The notes beneath the pieces are model-generated. The model made no database searches. It had not been told where the DNA came from and saw nothing but the letters and a program-made list of their open reading frames with translations. From Ornithinimicrobium sp. F0845 (GTDB taxonomy: Bacteria; Actinomycetota; Actinomycetes; Actinomycetales; Dermatophilaceae), in assembly GCF_023015765.1 (NCBI RefSeq), contig NZ_JALKAL010000004.1:124001-188000 (forward strand): a DNA stretch of 64,000 bases, in the 5' to 3' direction. Made by a program: the position numbers and the translations under genes. This document shows, in pieces, positions 32,925-41,318 of this stretch. The stretch's first letter is position 1; each line of letters begins with the position of its first letter.

Positions 32925-34463
32925 TCAGCCCCAGACCAGGGCGCGGCTCGGGTCCTCCATCAGCGCGGCCAGGTCGGCCAGGAACCTCGAGCCGAGCTCG
33001 CCGTCGATGAGCCGGTGGTCGAAGGAGACCGCGAGCTGGGTGATCCAGCGCGGCACGATCTCCTCGGTCCCGTCGGCGGAGGTGACCACCCACGGCTGTC
33101 GGCGCACGGCGCCGAAGGCCACGATCGCCGACTCGCCCGGGTTGATGATCGGGGTGCCGGTGTCGACGCCGAAGACGCCGACGTTGGTGATCGTGATCGA
33201 CCCGCCGGACATCTCGGCAGGCTGGGTGCGGCCCGACCGGGCGGTCTCGATCAGGTTGGCCATGGCGTCGGCCAGCTGCCGCAGGTCCATCAGGTCCGCG
33301 TCCTTGATGTTCGGGACGATCAGGCCACGCGGGGTCGCGGCGGCGATGCCGAGGTTCACGTAGTTCTTCTGGACGATCTCCTGCGCGTCCTCGTCCCACA
33401 CCGCGACCATGCCGGGGTTGCGCTTGACCGCCAGGCACAGCGCCTTGGCCAGGATGAGCAGCGGCGAGATCTTCACGCCACGGAACTCGCGGTCGCTCTT
33501 GAGGCGCTCGACCAGCTCCATCGTGGCGGTGACGTCGACGGTGATGAACTCTGTGACGTGCGGCGCGGTGAACGCCGAGCCGGTCATCGCCTGTGCCGTC
33601 ATCTTGCGGACGCCCTTGACCGGGGTGCGCGTCTCCCGCTCGCCGGAGCGGTCGAACACCGGCGGGGAGTATGCCGAGGTGCCGGCTGCGTCGTCTGCGG
33701 TCCGGGGCGTCTGCGGGGCCTCCGCCGCTGGTGCGGCGGCCGCCGCCCCGGTGTGCGGTGCGGCTGCGCCGACCGCGGCAGCCGGTGCCGTCCCGCCAGC
33801 CAGGTGTGCGTCGACGTCGGCGCGGGTGATCACGCCGTCCTCACGGGTCGGGGTGACGGCCTTGAGGTCGACGCCCTTGTCCTTGGCGTACTTGCGGACC
33901 GGGGGCTTGGCCAGCGCCGGACCCTTCGGCTGCTCGGGCTCGGCCGGAGCCTCCTCGCTGGCTGCCTCGCCGGCTGCTGCGTCCCCACTGGCCGCGGACT
34001 TCCGGGCACGGCGTTGCGTGGCGCCGGCGGACGGCCCGTAGCCGACCAGGTTGGCCTCGCGCCCGGGCGCCTCCGGAGTGCTCTCACCCGGTGCTGCCTG
34101 GGTGCCGGGAGCGGCCGTGCCGGCCGTCTCGCCACCGGCAGCGGCCTCCTCGCCGTTGGCGCCGGCCTCTTCGCCGTTGGCGCCGGCCTGCGCGCCGTCG
34201 GCGCCGGTGGTCGGCTTCCCTCCGCCGTCGCCGGTGTCGATCACGATGATCGGTGAGCCCACCTCGACCGTGGTGCCCTCCTCGACCAGGATCTCGGACA
34301 CGGTGCCGGCCCACGGGATCGGCAGCTCGACCAGCGACTTGGCCGTCTCGATCTCCACGACGATGTCGTTGACCTTGACCTCGTCGCCGACCTTGACCTT
34401 CCAGGTGACGATCTCGGCCTCGACCAGGCCCTCACCGGGGTCGGGCAGGTTGAACTGGGGCAC
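32925..34463 (-). CDS. bkdC: Dihydrolipoamide acyltransferase (E2) of a 2-oxoacid dehydrogenase complex
   Basis: 512 residues, GTG start at 34463 after AAGGAG. One lipoyl domain carries the lipoylated Lys in VEIETAKSLVELP (about residue 43). A long Ala/Gly/Glu-rich linker, partly repetitive (GEEAGANGEEA), precedes the E3-binding domain (RKYAKDKGVDLKAVTPT, about 200-235). The catalytic domain ends with the active-site region SFDHRLIDGELG. It accepts acyl groups from E1alpha/E1beta encoded upstream. No E3 gene is present in the window. The E1alpha/E1beta/E2 arrangement is that of actinobacterial branched-chain complexes. Confidence 0.9.
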   Translation of the reverse strand: MPQFNLPDPGEGLVEAEIVTWKVKVGDEVKVNDIVVEIETAKSLVELPIPWAGTVSEILVEEGTTVEVGSPIIVIDTGDGGGKPTTGADGAQAGANGEEAGANGEEAAAGGETAGTAAPGTQAAPGESTPEAPGREANLVGYGPSAGATQRRARKSAASGDAAAGEAASEEAPAEPEQPKGPALAKPPVRKYAKDKGVDLKAVTPTREDGVITRADVDAHLAGGTAPAAAVGAAAPHTGAAAAAPAAEAPQTPRTADDAAGTSAYSPPVFDRSGERETRTPVKGVRKMTAQAMTGSAFTAPHVTEFITVDVTATMELVERLKSDREFRGVKISPLLILAKALCLAVKRNPGMVAVWDEDAQEIVQKNYVNLGIAAATPRGLIVPNIKDADLMDLRQLADAMANLIETARSGRTQPAEMSGGSITITNVGVFGVDTGTPIINPGESAIVAFGAVRRQPWVVTSADGTEEIVPRWITQLAVSFDHRLIDGELGSRFLADLAALMEDPSRALVWG

Positions 34464-34479
34464 GGCATACTCCTTGCGG

Positions 34480-35469
34480 TCAGTAGGCGAGCGAGCGGTC
34501 CACCGCGTCCAGGATGCGGTCCAGGTCGGGCAGGAAGACCTCTTCGTGGCGGCTGGGCGGGTAGGGGATGTTGTAGCCGCCGACGCGGATGACCGGGGCC
34601 TCGAGGTGATAGAACGCCTCGTGCTGGACGAGCGCCGCGAGCTCGGCGCCCATGCCGAGGAAGGTCTGCGCCTCGTGCGCGACCACCACGCGGCCGGTCT
34701 TCCTCGCCGACTCCAGGATGGTCGGGACGTCCAGCGGGGACAGCGAGCGCAGGTCGACGACCTCGATCGAGCGTCCCTCGGTGTCGGCGGCCTGCGCAGC
34801 GATCATGGCGGTCTTGACCATGGGGCCGTAGGCCAGCAGCGTCACGTCGGTGCCGGGGGTGCGCACCACCGCGTCGTGGAGACCGTGGGGCGCGTCCTCA
34901 CCCAGCTCGATCTCGCCGCGCTCGTGGTAGCGACGCTTGGGCTCATAGAAGACGACCGGGTCGTCGCTGGCGATCGCCTGCTGGATCATCCAGTAGGCGT
35001 CCTCGGCGCTGGAGCAGGTGACCACGCGCAGGCCAGCGGTGTGCGCGAAGTAGGCCTCGTTGGACTCGCTGTGGTGCTCCACGGCGCCGATCCCGCCGCC
35101 GTAGGGGATGCGGATGACCATCGGCAGGCGCAGGTGGCCCAGCGACCGGTAGTGCATCTTGGCGACCTGGCTGATGATCTGGTCGAATGCCGGGTACACG
35201 AAGCCGTCGAACTGGATCTCGACGACCGGACGGTAGCCGCGCAGGGCCAGGCCCACCGCGGTGCCCATGATCCCCGACTCCGCGAGCGGCGTGTCCAGGA
35301 CCCGGTCCTCCCCGAAGTCCTTCTGGAGGCCCTCGGTGATCCGGAAGACACCGCCGAGCTTGCCGATGTCCTCACCCAGCAGGACGACCTTCGGGTCGGT
35401 CTCCATGGCGGCCCGCATGCCGGCGTTGAGCGCCTTGGCGATCGTCATCTTCTGCAGTGCGGAGCTCAT
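34480..35469 (-). CDS. bkdB: 2-oxoacid dehydrogenase E1 component, beta subunit
   Basis: 329 residues from the ATG at 35469. MTIAKALNAGMRAAME, VVLLGEDIGKLGGVFRITEGL, FGEDRVLDTPLAESGIMG and EIQFDGFVYPAFDQIISQ are E1beta hallmarks. The ATG is preceded by GAGGAGG, supplied by the end of the 25-codon mini-ORF, and overlaps that ORF's stop by one base (TGATG). The alternative longer start at 35559 is a reading of the mini-ORF in another frame. It forms the heterotetramer with E1alpha. Confidence 0.92.
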   Translation of the reverse strand: MSSALQKMTIAKALNAGMRAAMETDPKVVLLGEDIGKLGGVFRITEGLQKDFGEDRVLDTPLAESGIMGTAVGLALRGYRPVVEIQFDGFVYPAFDQIISQVAKMHYRSLGHLRLPMVIRIPYGGGIGAVEHHSESNEAYFAHTAGLRVVTCSSAEDAYWMIQQAIASDDPVVFYEPKRRYHERGEIELGEDAPHGLHDAVVRTPGTDVTLLAYGPMVKTAMIAAQAADTEGRSIEVVDLRSLSPLDVPTILESARKTGRVVVAHEAQTFLGMGAELAALVQHEAFYHLEAPVIRVGGYNIPYPPSRHEEVFLPDLDRILDAVDRSLAY

Positions 35470-35546
35470 CAGTTTTCCTCCTCGATCAGCTCCGCGGACC
35501 GCTGCGGGCCTCGCAAGCTCGTGTCCTCGCGGGTCCTGTCGCTCAT
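35469..35546 (-). CDS. 25-codon overlapping mini-ORF, copy B (between E1alpha and E1beta)
   Basis: A 25-residue frame starting MSDRTREDTSLRGP and ending RSAELIEEEN. The ATG overlaps the E1alpha stop by one base (TGATG), and its own stop overlaps the E1beta ATG in the same way. It differs from copy A (2397-2474) by two amino acids in the first 22, and both keep rare codons such as AGG and TTG at the same positions. The GAGGAGGAAAAC at the end is the E1beta ribosome binding site. No known family. Confidence 0.6.
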   Translation of the reverse strand: MSDRTREDTSLRGPQRSAELIEEEN

Positions 35547-36751
35547 CAGTCCTCCTCAAAGCTGGCCTGGTAGGCCACGAACTCGGCCCGTTCCCGCTCG
35601 ATCAGCGGGTGGGGGTCGACATAGACCTTCTCGAACATGTCCTCGTGGGGTGGGTTCGGCATCTGCTGGCAGGCGGTGCGGATGCGCTGGGCTAGCTCGT
35701 CCGCCTCGGCGTCGATCGACTCGAACCAGCCGTCCTCCACCAGGCCCTCGGCCTCCAGGTGCTTGCGCAACCGGTCGATCGGGTCCTTCTTCTTCCAGAT
35801 GTCGACCTCGGCCGCGATGCGGTACTTGGTGGGGTCGTCGGAGGTGGTGTGCGCGCCCATCCGGTAGGTGAACGCCTCGATGAGCGTCGGTCCCTGCCCG
35901 CCGCGGGCCCGTTCCAGCGCGGCGCGCGTCACGGCCAGGGTGGCGAGCACGTCGTTGCCGTCGACCCGGACGCCGGGGATGCCGAAGCCGCGAGCCCGCT
36001 GGTAGGGCGGGATGATGAACTGCCGGTCGTTCGGCTCGGAGATCGCCCAGTGGTTGTTCTGGACGAAGAAGACGACCGGGGAGTGCGCGACGGAGGCGAA
36101 GACCAGCGCCTCGTTGTAGTCACCCTGGGCCGTGCCCCCGTCACCGGTGAACGCCATGACCGCGGTGTCCCGGTCGGCATCGCCGGTGCCGACCAACCCG
36201 TCCTTCTGCACTCCCATGGCATAACCGGTGGCGTGCAGCATCTGGTTGCCGATGACGATCGTGTAGAGGTGGAAGTTGTTCTCGTTGGAGTCCCAGCCCC
36301 CGTGGTTGACCCCGCGGAACATGCCCAGCAGGTTGACCGGGTCGACACCCTTGCACCAGGCGACGCCGTGCTCGCGGTAGCCCGGGAACGCGTAGTCCTG
36401 GGTGCGCATCGCCCGCCCGGCACCCACCTGGGCCGCCTCCTGACCCAGCAGCGAGGGCCACAGACCGAGCTCGCCCTGCCGCTGCAGCGCGTGACCCTCG
36501 GAGTCGACCCGGCGCACCAGCACAAGGTCACGGTAGAGGCTGCGCAGCATCTCGCCGTCGACGTCCTGGAGGTAATCGGCGTACGGGCCGTTGACCTCGG
36601 TCTGCGGGATCCGGCGCCCCTCGGCGTCGAGGAACTGGACCATCTCAGGTCCACCGTCGGTGATGTCTCTCGCGGGGGGTTCGTGGGTCGCGGGCGCGGC
36701 GGTTTCCACCGGCGCGACGACGTCGTCGCTCACTGGTTCTTGCTCCTTCAT
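35546..36751 (-). CDS. bkdA: 2-oxoacid dehydrogenase E1 component, alpha subunit (thiamine-dependent)
   Basis: Decarboxylating subunit, 401 residues if the ATG at 36751 is used. A GTG at 36733 has a better placed AAGGAG upstream and may be the true start (395 residues). The thiamine diphosphate motif is GDGGTAQGDYNEALVFAS through VVFFVQNN. FPGYREHGVAWCKG and TYRMGAHTTSDDPTKYR are E1alpha hallmarks. Substrate class (branched-chain or pyruvate) cannot be settled from sequence; actinobacteria usually use AceE for pyruvate, favouring branched-chain oxoacids. Confidence 0.92.
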   Translation of the reverse strand: MKEQEPVSDDVVAPVETAAPATHEPPARDITDGGPEMVQFLDAEGRRIPQTEVNGPYADYLQDVDGEMLRSLYRDLVLVRRVDSEGHALQRQGELGLWPSLLGQEAAQVGAGRAMRTQDYAFPGYREHGVAWCKGVDPVNLLGMFRGVNHGGWDSNENNFHLYTIVIGNQMLHATGYAMGVQKDGLVGTGDADRDTAVMAFTGDGGTAQGDYNEALVFASVAHSPVVFFVQNNHWAISEPNDRQFIIPPYQRARGFGIPGVRVDGNDVLATLAVTRAALERARGGQGPTLIEAFTYRMGAHTTSDDPTKYRIAAEVDIWKKKDPIDRLRKHLEAEGLVEDGWFESIDAEADELAQRIRTACQQMPNPPHEDMFEKVYVDPHPLIERERAEFVAYQASFEED

Positions 36752-36978
36752 AGGGCCGGCGCGCGAGCGTCGGCGCCCGTGTGCGGGGTCAGGGCCACGC
36801 TACCGCAGCGTGGGGTGCTGTATGACGCGCGGGACCGCAGGAGGGCCCGTGCACGGAACGCGGGGGCCTGGGCATGGGCCCATAGGGGGCCGGGCATGGA
36901 CCCCTAGCCTCAGCGGCCCTCGGCATCGGCCCGTAGGGGCGCCTCTGGGCCGGCTCGCCCCACGCGCCGGCTCGGCGC

Positions 36979-37881
36979 CTATGGCAGCCGCACCCGCACG
37001 GCGAGCGTGCCTCCCCACAGGTCGGGCTCGAAACCGGACTCGACAGACTCGGCATACGACGCCTCGTCGTCCGAGGCGGCGTCCTGGATCAGCAGGTTGT
37101 GCTCGGCGCCGGGCGGACCGTAAGTCGCGGTGATCGTGTAGCGGCCGAGCGGGATCCCGCCGAACGCTCCCAGCCCGTCCACCGGCACGTCGAGCGGCTC
37201 CCCGGCCGTCCCGTCGGCGAGCGGTCCGGACGGCGTGAAGTGCAGCGTCACCAGCGTGATGTCCTCCAGCCCACCGGAGCCGTAGTCCTGGTAGACGTGA
37301 CCAGCGCCTCCGTGGAACAGGTCCGGGTGGGACTCCATGGGACCCCCGATCCGCCAGACGAAGTCCCGGACCGCACCATCGTGGCTGGCGAAGGGGGTCT
37401 CGTCCACGTCCAGCTGGAACGAGTACCGCTGGCCGTCGAAGGCAACCTCGTGGGTGCCCCACATCCGCCAGGTCGTCTCCAGCAGCGACAGGTCGATGCG
37501 GTAGCTGCCGTCGGCGTCGGTCACCGCCTCCGCGGTGCTGCCGTAGAGCATTGTGTTGTTCGCCAGCACCGAGACCCCCGGCACCGGTCTGCCCTGGCTG
37601 TCGAGGACCCGGCCCTTGACGATGTACGGCTCGACCTCGCCGTCGGATCCCTCGGCCGCGACCGGGTCGCCGAGCGGCCCTCCCGCCTCGCCGTCGGCGC
37701 CCTGACCGGCAGCGCCCTCACCTGCAGCGCCCTCACCGGCGGCGGGCGCGCTCGCGGCGCCGTCCACCGGTGCGGGCGGGGCCGTCGGATCGGTGACGGC
37801 CGGGACCTCGCCCGTGCAGGCCGTGAGCAAGGTCGCTGCGAGCAGGAGTGCAGCGCCGGATCGCCAGGTTCTCGGGATCAT
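36979..37881 (-). CDS. Lipoprotein with carboxypeptidase-regulatory-like domain
   Basis: 300 residues. The signal peptide ends in the lipobox LTAC (Cys at about residue 22). A linker rich in Ala, Gly, Glu and Pro follows, with repeats of the GEGAAGEGAAGQGADGE type. YIVKGRVLDSQGRPVPGVSV and VTDADGSYRIDLSLLE form a carboxypeptidase-regulatory-like beta-sandwich; a second beta-rich part (GLEDITLVTLHFTPSG, GRYTITATYGPPG) may be another such domain. It is probably a surface-exposed binding protein; ligand unknown. Confidence 0.8.
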   Translation of the reverse strand: MIPRTWRSGAALLLAATLLTACTGEVPAVTDPTAPPAPVDGAASAPAAGEGAAGEGAAGQGADGEAGGPLGDPVAAEGSDGEVEPYIVKGRVLDSQGRPVPGVSVLANNTMLYGSTAEAVTDADGSYRIDLSLLETTWRMWGTHEVAFDGQRYSFQLDVDETPFASHDGAVRDFVWRIGGPMESHPDLFHGGAGHVYQDYGSGGLEDITLVTLHFTPSGPLADGTAGEPLDVPVDGLGAFGGIPLGRYTITATYGPPGAEHNLLIQDAASDDEASYAESVESGFEPDLWGGTLAVRVRLP

Positions 37882-37894
37882 GGCGGTGACGTTA
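37882..37894 (-). promoter_or_regulatory. Leaderless-type -10 element of the regulatory-like-domain lipoprotein gene
   Basis: On the minus strand TAACGT (37894-37889) is followed by seven bases and the ATG at 37881. Confidence 0.5.
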
Positions 37895-38039
37895 ACTTCT
37901 GGCCCCGCCCGTGGATACCTCCCGAAGGATGAAGCCCGGGGACCGCGGGGAGGACCCGTCCCACGGGATCGTCCTTCCCGGGACGTATGCCGTGCGCCAG
38001 GTCTCCCGGCACCGTGCGTGATCCGCCCTATGGTGGGGC

Positions 38040-39638
38040 ATGGCCTCCGAATTCGAGATCGACTGGCAGGACGCGGTCCCGCCGCTGGTGCTGGCCCTGG
38101 ACGTCGGGTCCACCGCGTGTCGGGGCATGGTCTACGACGCCCACGGCCGACCCGTCGGCAAGCGCGCGAAGGTCGCGCACGGCCTCACGGTGGCGCCGGA
38201 CGGCACCTCCGTGATCGACCCTGATCAGGTCGTCGCGGAGCTCACTTCCATCATCGACGTGCTCACCGAGCGCCTTGCGGGCGAGCAGATCGCTGGCGTC
38301 GGTCTGGACACCTTCGCCTCCTCACTGGTCGCCGTCGACGTCGAGGGCCACCCGCTCACGCCGTGCTTCACCTACGCGGACGGGCGGTGCAGTCGCCAGG
38401 TCGAGAGCCTCCGGGCGGAGCTCTCCGAGGCAGAGATCCAGCAGCGCACCGGGGCGCGGATCCACTCCAGCTACTGGCCCGCGCGGCTGCGCTGGCTCGC
38501 CGAGGACCAGCCCGGTGTCGTGGCCCGCACCGCGCACTACCTGTCGCTGGGCGACTACGTCCTGCGCGCCCTGACCGGAGTGCTGGCCACCGGCACCTCG
38601 ACGGCTTCGTGGACCGGACTCGTCGACCGGCGCACCGCCGACTGGTCACCGCAGGACGTCGCGGTGGCCGGCATCCGGTTGGACCAGCTCCCGCCGATCC
38701 ACCACCTGGACCAGCCCCTGGAGATCGGGCCGGACCGCGCCGCCGCGCTGGCACGACGGTGGCCGGCGCTCGCGGACGCCAGGTGGTTCGCCACGGTCGC
38801 CGACGGCTTCGCCGCCAACGTCGGCCTCGGTGCCCACGACGAGACGACGATCGGTGCCTCGTGCGCGACCTCGGGAGCCCTGCGCGTGGTGATCCGGCAG
38901 ATGCCTGATGCGCTGCCGCCGGGCCTGTGGTGCTACCGGGTCTCGCACGACCGGGCGCTGCTCGGTGGCGCGCTCAACGACGTCGGCCGCGCCCTCACCT
39001 GGGCGGACGCGACCCTACGGTCCGCCGGCGACGCTGCCGACACGGGCGACACGGGCGACGCTGCCGACACGGGCGACACGGGCGACACTGCCGGCACGGG
39101 CGGGGCTGCCGACACGGGCGACGCGGCCGACACCGGCGACGCGCTCTCCCGTGCCCTGACGGCGGAGCCGCACGACGCGACCCCACTCGTGCTGCCGTTC
39201 TTCACCGGCGAGCGCAGCACCGGGTGGGCCGCGGACGCCCGCGCAGCCTTCACCGGCGTGGGGGCCGGCTCGTCGCCGCTCGAGCTGTATCGCGGCGTCG
39301 TCGAGGGCATCGCGTTGTCCTACGCCCGGATCGCGGCCCAACTGCGGGAGGTGGCGCCCGAGCCCAATAAGCTCTACTGCGGCGGCCGGGTCACCACAGA
39401 CCGCCCAGAGCTGCTCCAGGTCATGGCCGACGCCATGGGCACCCCCGTCACCCCGGTCACCATCAAGCGCTCCACACTGCACGGCACCGCGCTGCTCGCG
39501 CTGGAGACGCTGGCGCCCGGCGTGCAGCGCGCGGACCCGGACCGCGGGCCGACGTTGAGCCCCACTCAGACCCGGGTGGCCTACTACGCCGGCCGGTCGC
39601 AGGGTTACGAGCGCCTCTACGACGCGCTGTTCGGCTGA
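38040..39638 (+). CDS. FGGY-family carbohydrate kinase (gluconokinase/xylulokinase-like)
   Basis: 532 residues. The N-terminal ATPase-type motif is LVLALDVGSTACRGMVYDA. AGVGLDTFASSLVAVD, the central TGTSTASWTGLVDRRTADW and the signature-like TIGASCATSGALRVV are family features, as is LYCGGRVTTDRPELLQVMADAMGTPV (written in parts) near the C-terminus. The closest pattern is gluconate-type FGGY kinases, but the sugar is not certain. An insertion of about 40 residues of GDTGDAADTG repeats (39026-39150) interrupts a surface loop. TATGGT lies 5 bases before the ATG. Confidence 0.88.
   Translation: MASEFEIDWQDAVPPLVLALDVGSTACRGMVYDAHGRPVGKRAKVAHGLTVAPDGTSVIDPDQVVAELTSIIDVLTERLAGEQIAGVGLDTFASSLVAVDVEGHPLTPCFTYADGRCSRQVESLRAELSEAEIQQRTGARIHSSYWPARLRWLAEDQPGVVARTAHYLSLGDYVLRALTGVLATGTSTASWTGLVDRRTADWSPQDVAVAGIRLDQLPPIHHLDQPLEIGPDRAAALARRWPALADARWFATVADGFAANVGLGAHDETTIGASCATSGALRVVIRQMPDALPPGLWCYRVSHDRALLGGALNDVGRALTWADATLRSAGDAADTGDTGDAADTGDTGDTAGTGGAADTGDAADTGDALSRALTAEPHDATPLVLPFFTGERSTGWAADARAAFTGVGAGSSPLELYRGVVEGIALSYARIAAQLREVAPEPNKLYCGGRVTTDRPELLQVMADAMGTPVTPVTIKRSTLHGTALLALETLAPGVQRADPDRGPTLSPTQTRVAYYAGRSQGYERLYDALFG
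39026..39150 (+). repeat. In-frame 9-bp-based repeats inserted in the kinase gene
   Basis: About twelve 9-base units of the GACACGGGC or GACGCTGCC type encode a (G-D-T/G-D-A)(A-D-T) stretch. FGGY kinases lack such a segment, so this is an expanded loop, in frame. Confidence 0.85.
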
Positions 39639-39679
39639 CGGGGCAACGGGATGCCGGGCCGCGCGTGCGGCCCCCAGCC

Positions 39680-39760
39680 CACGGCATACTCCCCCATCAG
39701 TCAGGGGGTCGGCCTCCCCCATCGGGCAGGAGTCGGACCGCATCAGTCAGGAGGCCGGCG
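39680..39760 (+). repeat. Short direct repeats after the kinase gene
   Basis: ATC(A/G)G(T/G)CAGG recurs at 39695, 39721 and 39742 with GG(T/C)CGG after it. It lies in the 126-bp gap between convergent genes; one GTATGCCG complement is at 39682. Confidence 0.5.
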
Positions 39761-39764
39761 CAGG

Positions 39765-40841
39765 TCAGCGGTTGCGGAACGCGGCGGCCACCTCGAGCAG
39801 CCGGTCGTTGGCCTCGGTCTCACCGATCGTGCAGCGCGCGCCCTCGCCGGGGAACGGCCGGACCGTGAGGCCCCGCTTCTGGCACGCGGCCGCGAAGTCG
39901 AGGGTGTCCTCGCCGAGCGGCATCCACACGAAGTTGGCCTCCGTGTCCGGCACCGGCCAGCCCTGCTCCCGTAGCCCCTCGAGCACCCGCTCCCGCTCTC
40001 CGACCAGCGCCTTGACCCGCACCTCAAGCTCGTCATAGGCCGCCAGGCTGGCGATCGCAGCCCGCTCGGCCAGGTCGGAGACACCGAACGGCGTCGCCGC
40101 CTTGCGCAGTGCCGTCGCGACGTCCTCCTGGGCGATGGCATACCCCACGCGCAGCCCGGCCAGGCCGTAGGCCTTCGAGAAGGTGCGCAGCACCGCGACG
40201 TTGGGGAACTCACGGTAGAGCGCGAGCGCGTCCGGGGCGTCGTCGGCCGTGTTGAACTCCAGGTAGGCCTCATCGATGACGACCAGCACGTCCCGGGGCA
40301 CCGCGGCGAGGAACTCCCGCAGCGCCGCGTCGGTGACGTGCGGCCCGGTCGGGTTGTTCGGCGTGCAGACCAGCACCAGTCGGGTGCGGTCGGTGACGGC
40401 TGCGGCCATCGCGGGCAGGTCGTGCTCGGCGGTTTCGGTCACCGGCACCTGCACCGACTCGGCCCCCGCGAGGGCGACCACGATCGGGTAGGCCTCGAAC
40501 GACCGCCAGGCGTAGACGACCTCGTCACCCGGCTCGCAGGTGATGTTGACCAACTGGGTGAGCACCCCCACGCTGCCGGTCCCGGTCGCGATGTGCGTCG
40601 CCGGCACCGCCCAGCGCTCGGCCAGCGACTCGGTGAGCGCGGCGACGGCCATGTCCGGGTAGCGGTTCATGCGGCCCGCGGCCTCGGTCACCACGTCGAG
40701 GACGGAGGGCAGCGGCGGGTACGGGTTCTCGTTCGAGGAGATCTTGTATGCCGTCAGACCCTCGACCGGCGCGGCCGGCTTGCCCGGCTTGTAGGCGGGG
40801 ACACCCTCGAGGGTCTTGCGGAGGCGGACACCATCGTTCAT
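39765..40841 (-). CDS. Histidinol-phosphate/aromatic aminotransferase (HisC/Pat type)
   Basis: PLP enzyme of 358 residues from the ATG at 40841; the frame is open to 40910 but a leaderless-type TACCCT box lies 7 bases before 40841. [44 protein letters not shown] and [11 protein letters not shown] are family hallmarks, and the PLP Lys is in [28 protein letters not shown] favours the Pat/HisC2 branch (aromatic amino acid transaminase) over the histidine-pathway enzyme. No other his genes are nearby. Confidence 0.9.
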   Translation of the reverse strand: MNDGVRLRKTLEGVPAYKPGKPAAPVEGLTAYKISSNENPYPPLPSVLDVVTEAAGRMNRYPDMAVAALTESLAERWAVPATHIATGTGSVGVLTQLVNITCEPGDEVVYAWRSFEAYPIVVALAGAESVQVPVTETAEHDLPAMAAAVTDRTRLVLVCTPNNPTGPHVTDAALREFLAAVPRDVLVVIDEAYLEFNTADDAPDALALYREFPNVAVLRTFSKAYGLAGLRVGYAIAQEDVATALRKAATPFGVSDLAERAAIASLAAYDELEVRVKALVGERERVLEGLREQGWPVPDTEANFVWMPLGEDTLDFAAACQKRGLTVRPFPGEGARCTIGETEANDRLLEVAAAFRNR

Positions 40842-40854
40842 GCGACCGAGGGTA
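40842..40854 (-). promoter_or_regulatory. Leaderless-type -10 element of the aminotransferase gene
   Basis: TACCCT on the minus strand (40854-40849), then seven bases, then the ATG at 40841. This supports the MNDGVRL start rather than the longer frame. Confidence 0.5.
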
Positions 40855-40929
40855 ACGCTGTCGCCCATGTCACCAGACTCGACGCCGCAAAGGTGCCCGC
40901 CGGCGGCCACCTAGTGCAACGATGGGCCC

Positions 40930-41313
40930 ATGAGTTTCCTCATCAAGGTAATCGTCAACGGTCTCGCCGTCTGGATCGCCTCGCTGCTCTTCGACGGAAT
41001 CGTGTTCGAAGAGACCAGCAGCACGACCACGAAGGTCATCACGATCCTGGCGGTCGGCCTGATCTTCGGCGTGCTCAACGCCATCATCAAGCCGATCCTG
41101 TTCGTCCTGTCCCTGCCGGTCCTCCTGCTCACCCTGGGTCTGTTCACGTTCATCCTGAACGCGTTCATGCTGTGGTTGACCGGGGTGGTCTCCGGCTGGG
41201 TCAACCTGGGCTTCGACGTGACGGACTTCTGGTGGGACGCCGTGTGGGGCGCTCTCGTGATCACCGTCGTCTCGATGATCCTCAACGCCGTGCTGCCTGA
41301 CGGCAGGGACTGA
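40930..41313 (+). CDS. Phage-holin-4-2/YvlD-family membrane protein
   Basis: 127 residues with four membrane segments (VNGLAVWIASLLFDGIVF, ITILAVGLIFGVLNAIIKPI, ILFVLSLPVLLLTLGLF, AVWGALVITVVSMILNAVL). The family signature LIFGVLNAIIKPILFVLSLP is present. Despite its Pfam name, this family is chromosomal and widespread, not phage-specific; its role is unknown. AACGAT lies six bases before the ATG. The next gene starts 5 bases after the stop. Confidence 0.88.
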   Translation: MSFLIKVIVNGLAVWIASLLFDGIVFEETSSTTTKVITILAVGLIFGVLNAIIKPILFVLSLPVLLLTLGLFTFILNAFMLWLTGVVSGWVNLGFDVTDFWWDAVWGALVITVVSMILNAVLPDGRD

Positions 41314-41318
41314 TCGCA

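Noticed and set aside
40930-41313. Prophage, because of a holin-family hit
   Set aside because: This family (YvlD/Phage_holin_4_2) is a common chromosomal membrane protein, and no other phage gene is nearby.
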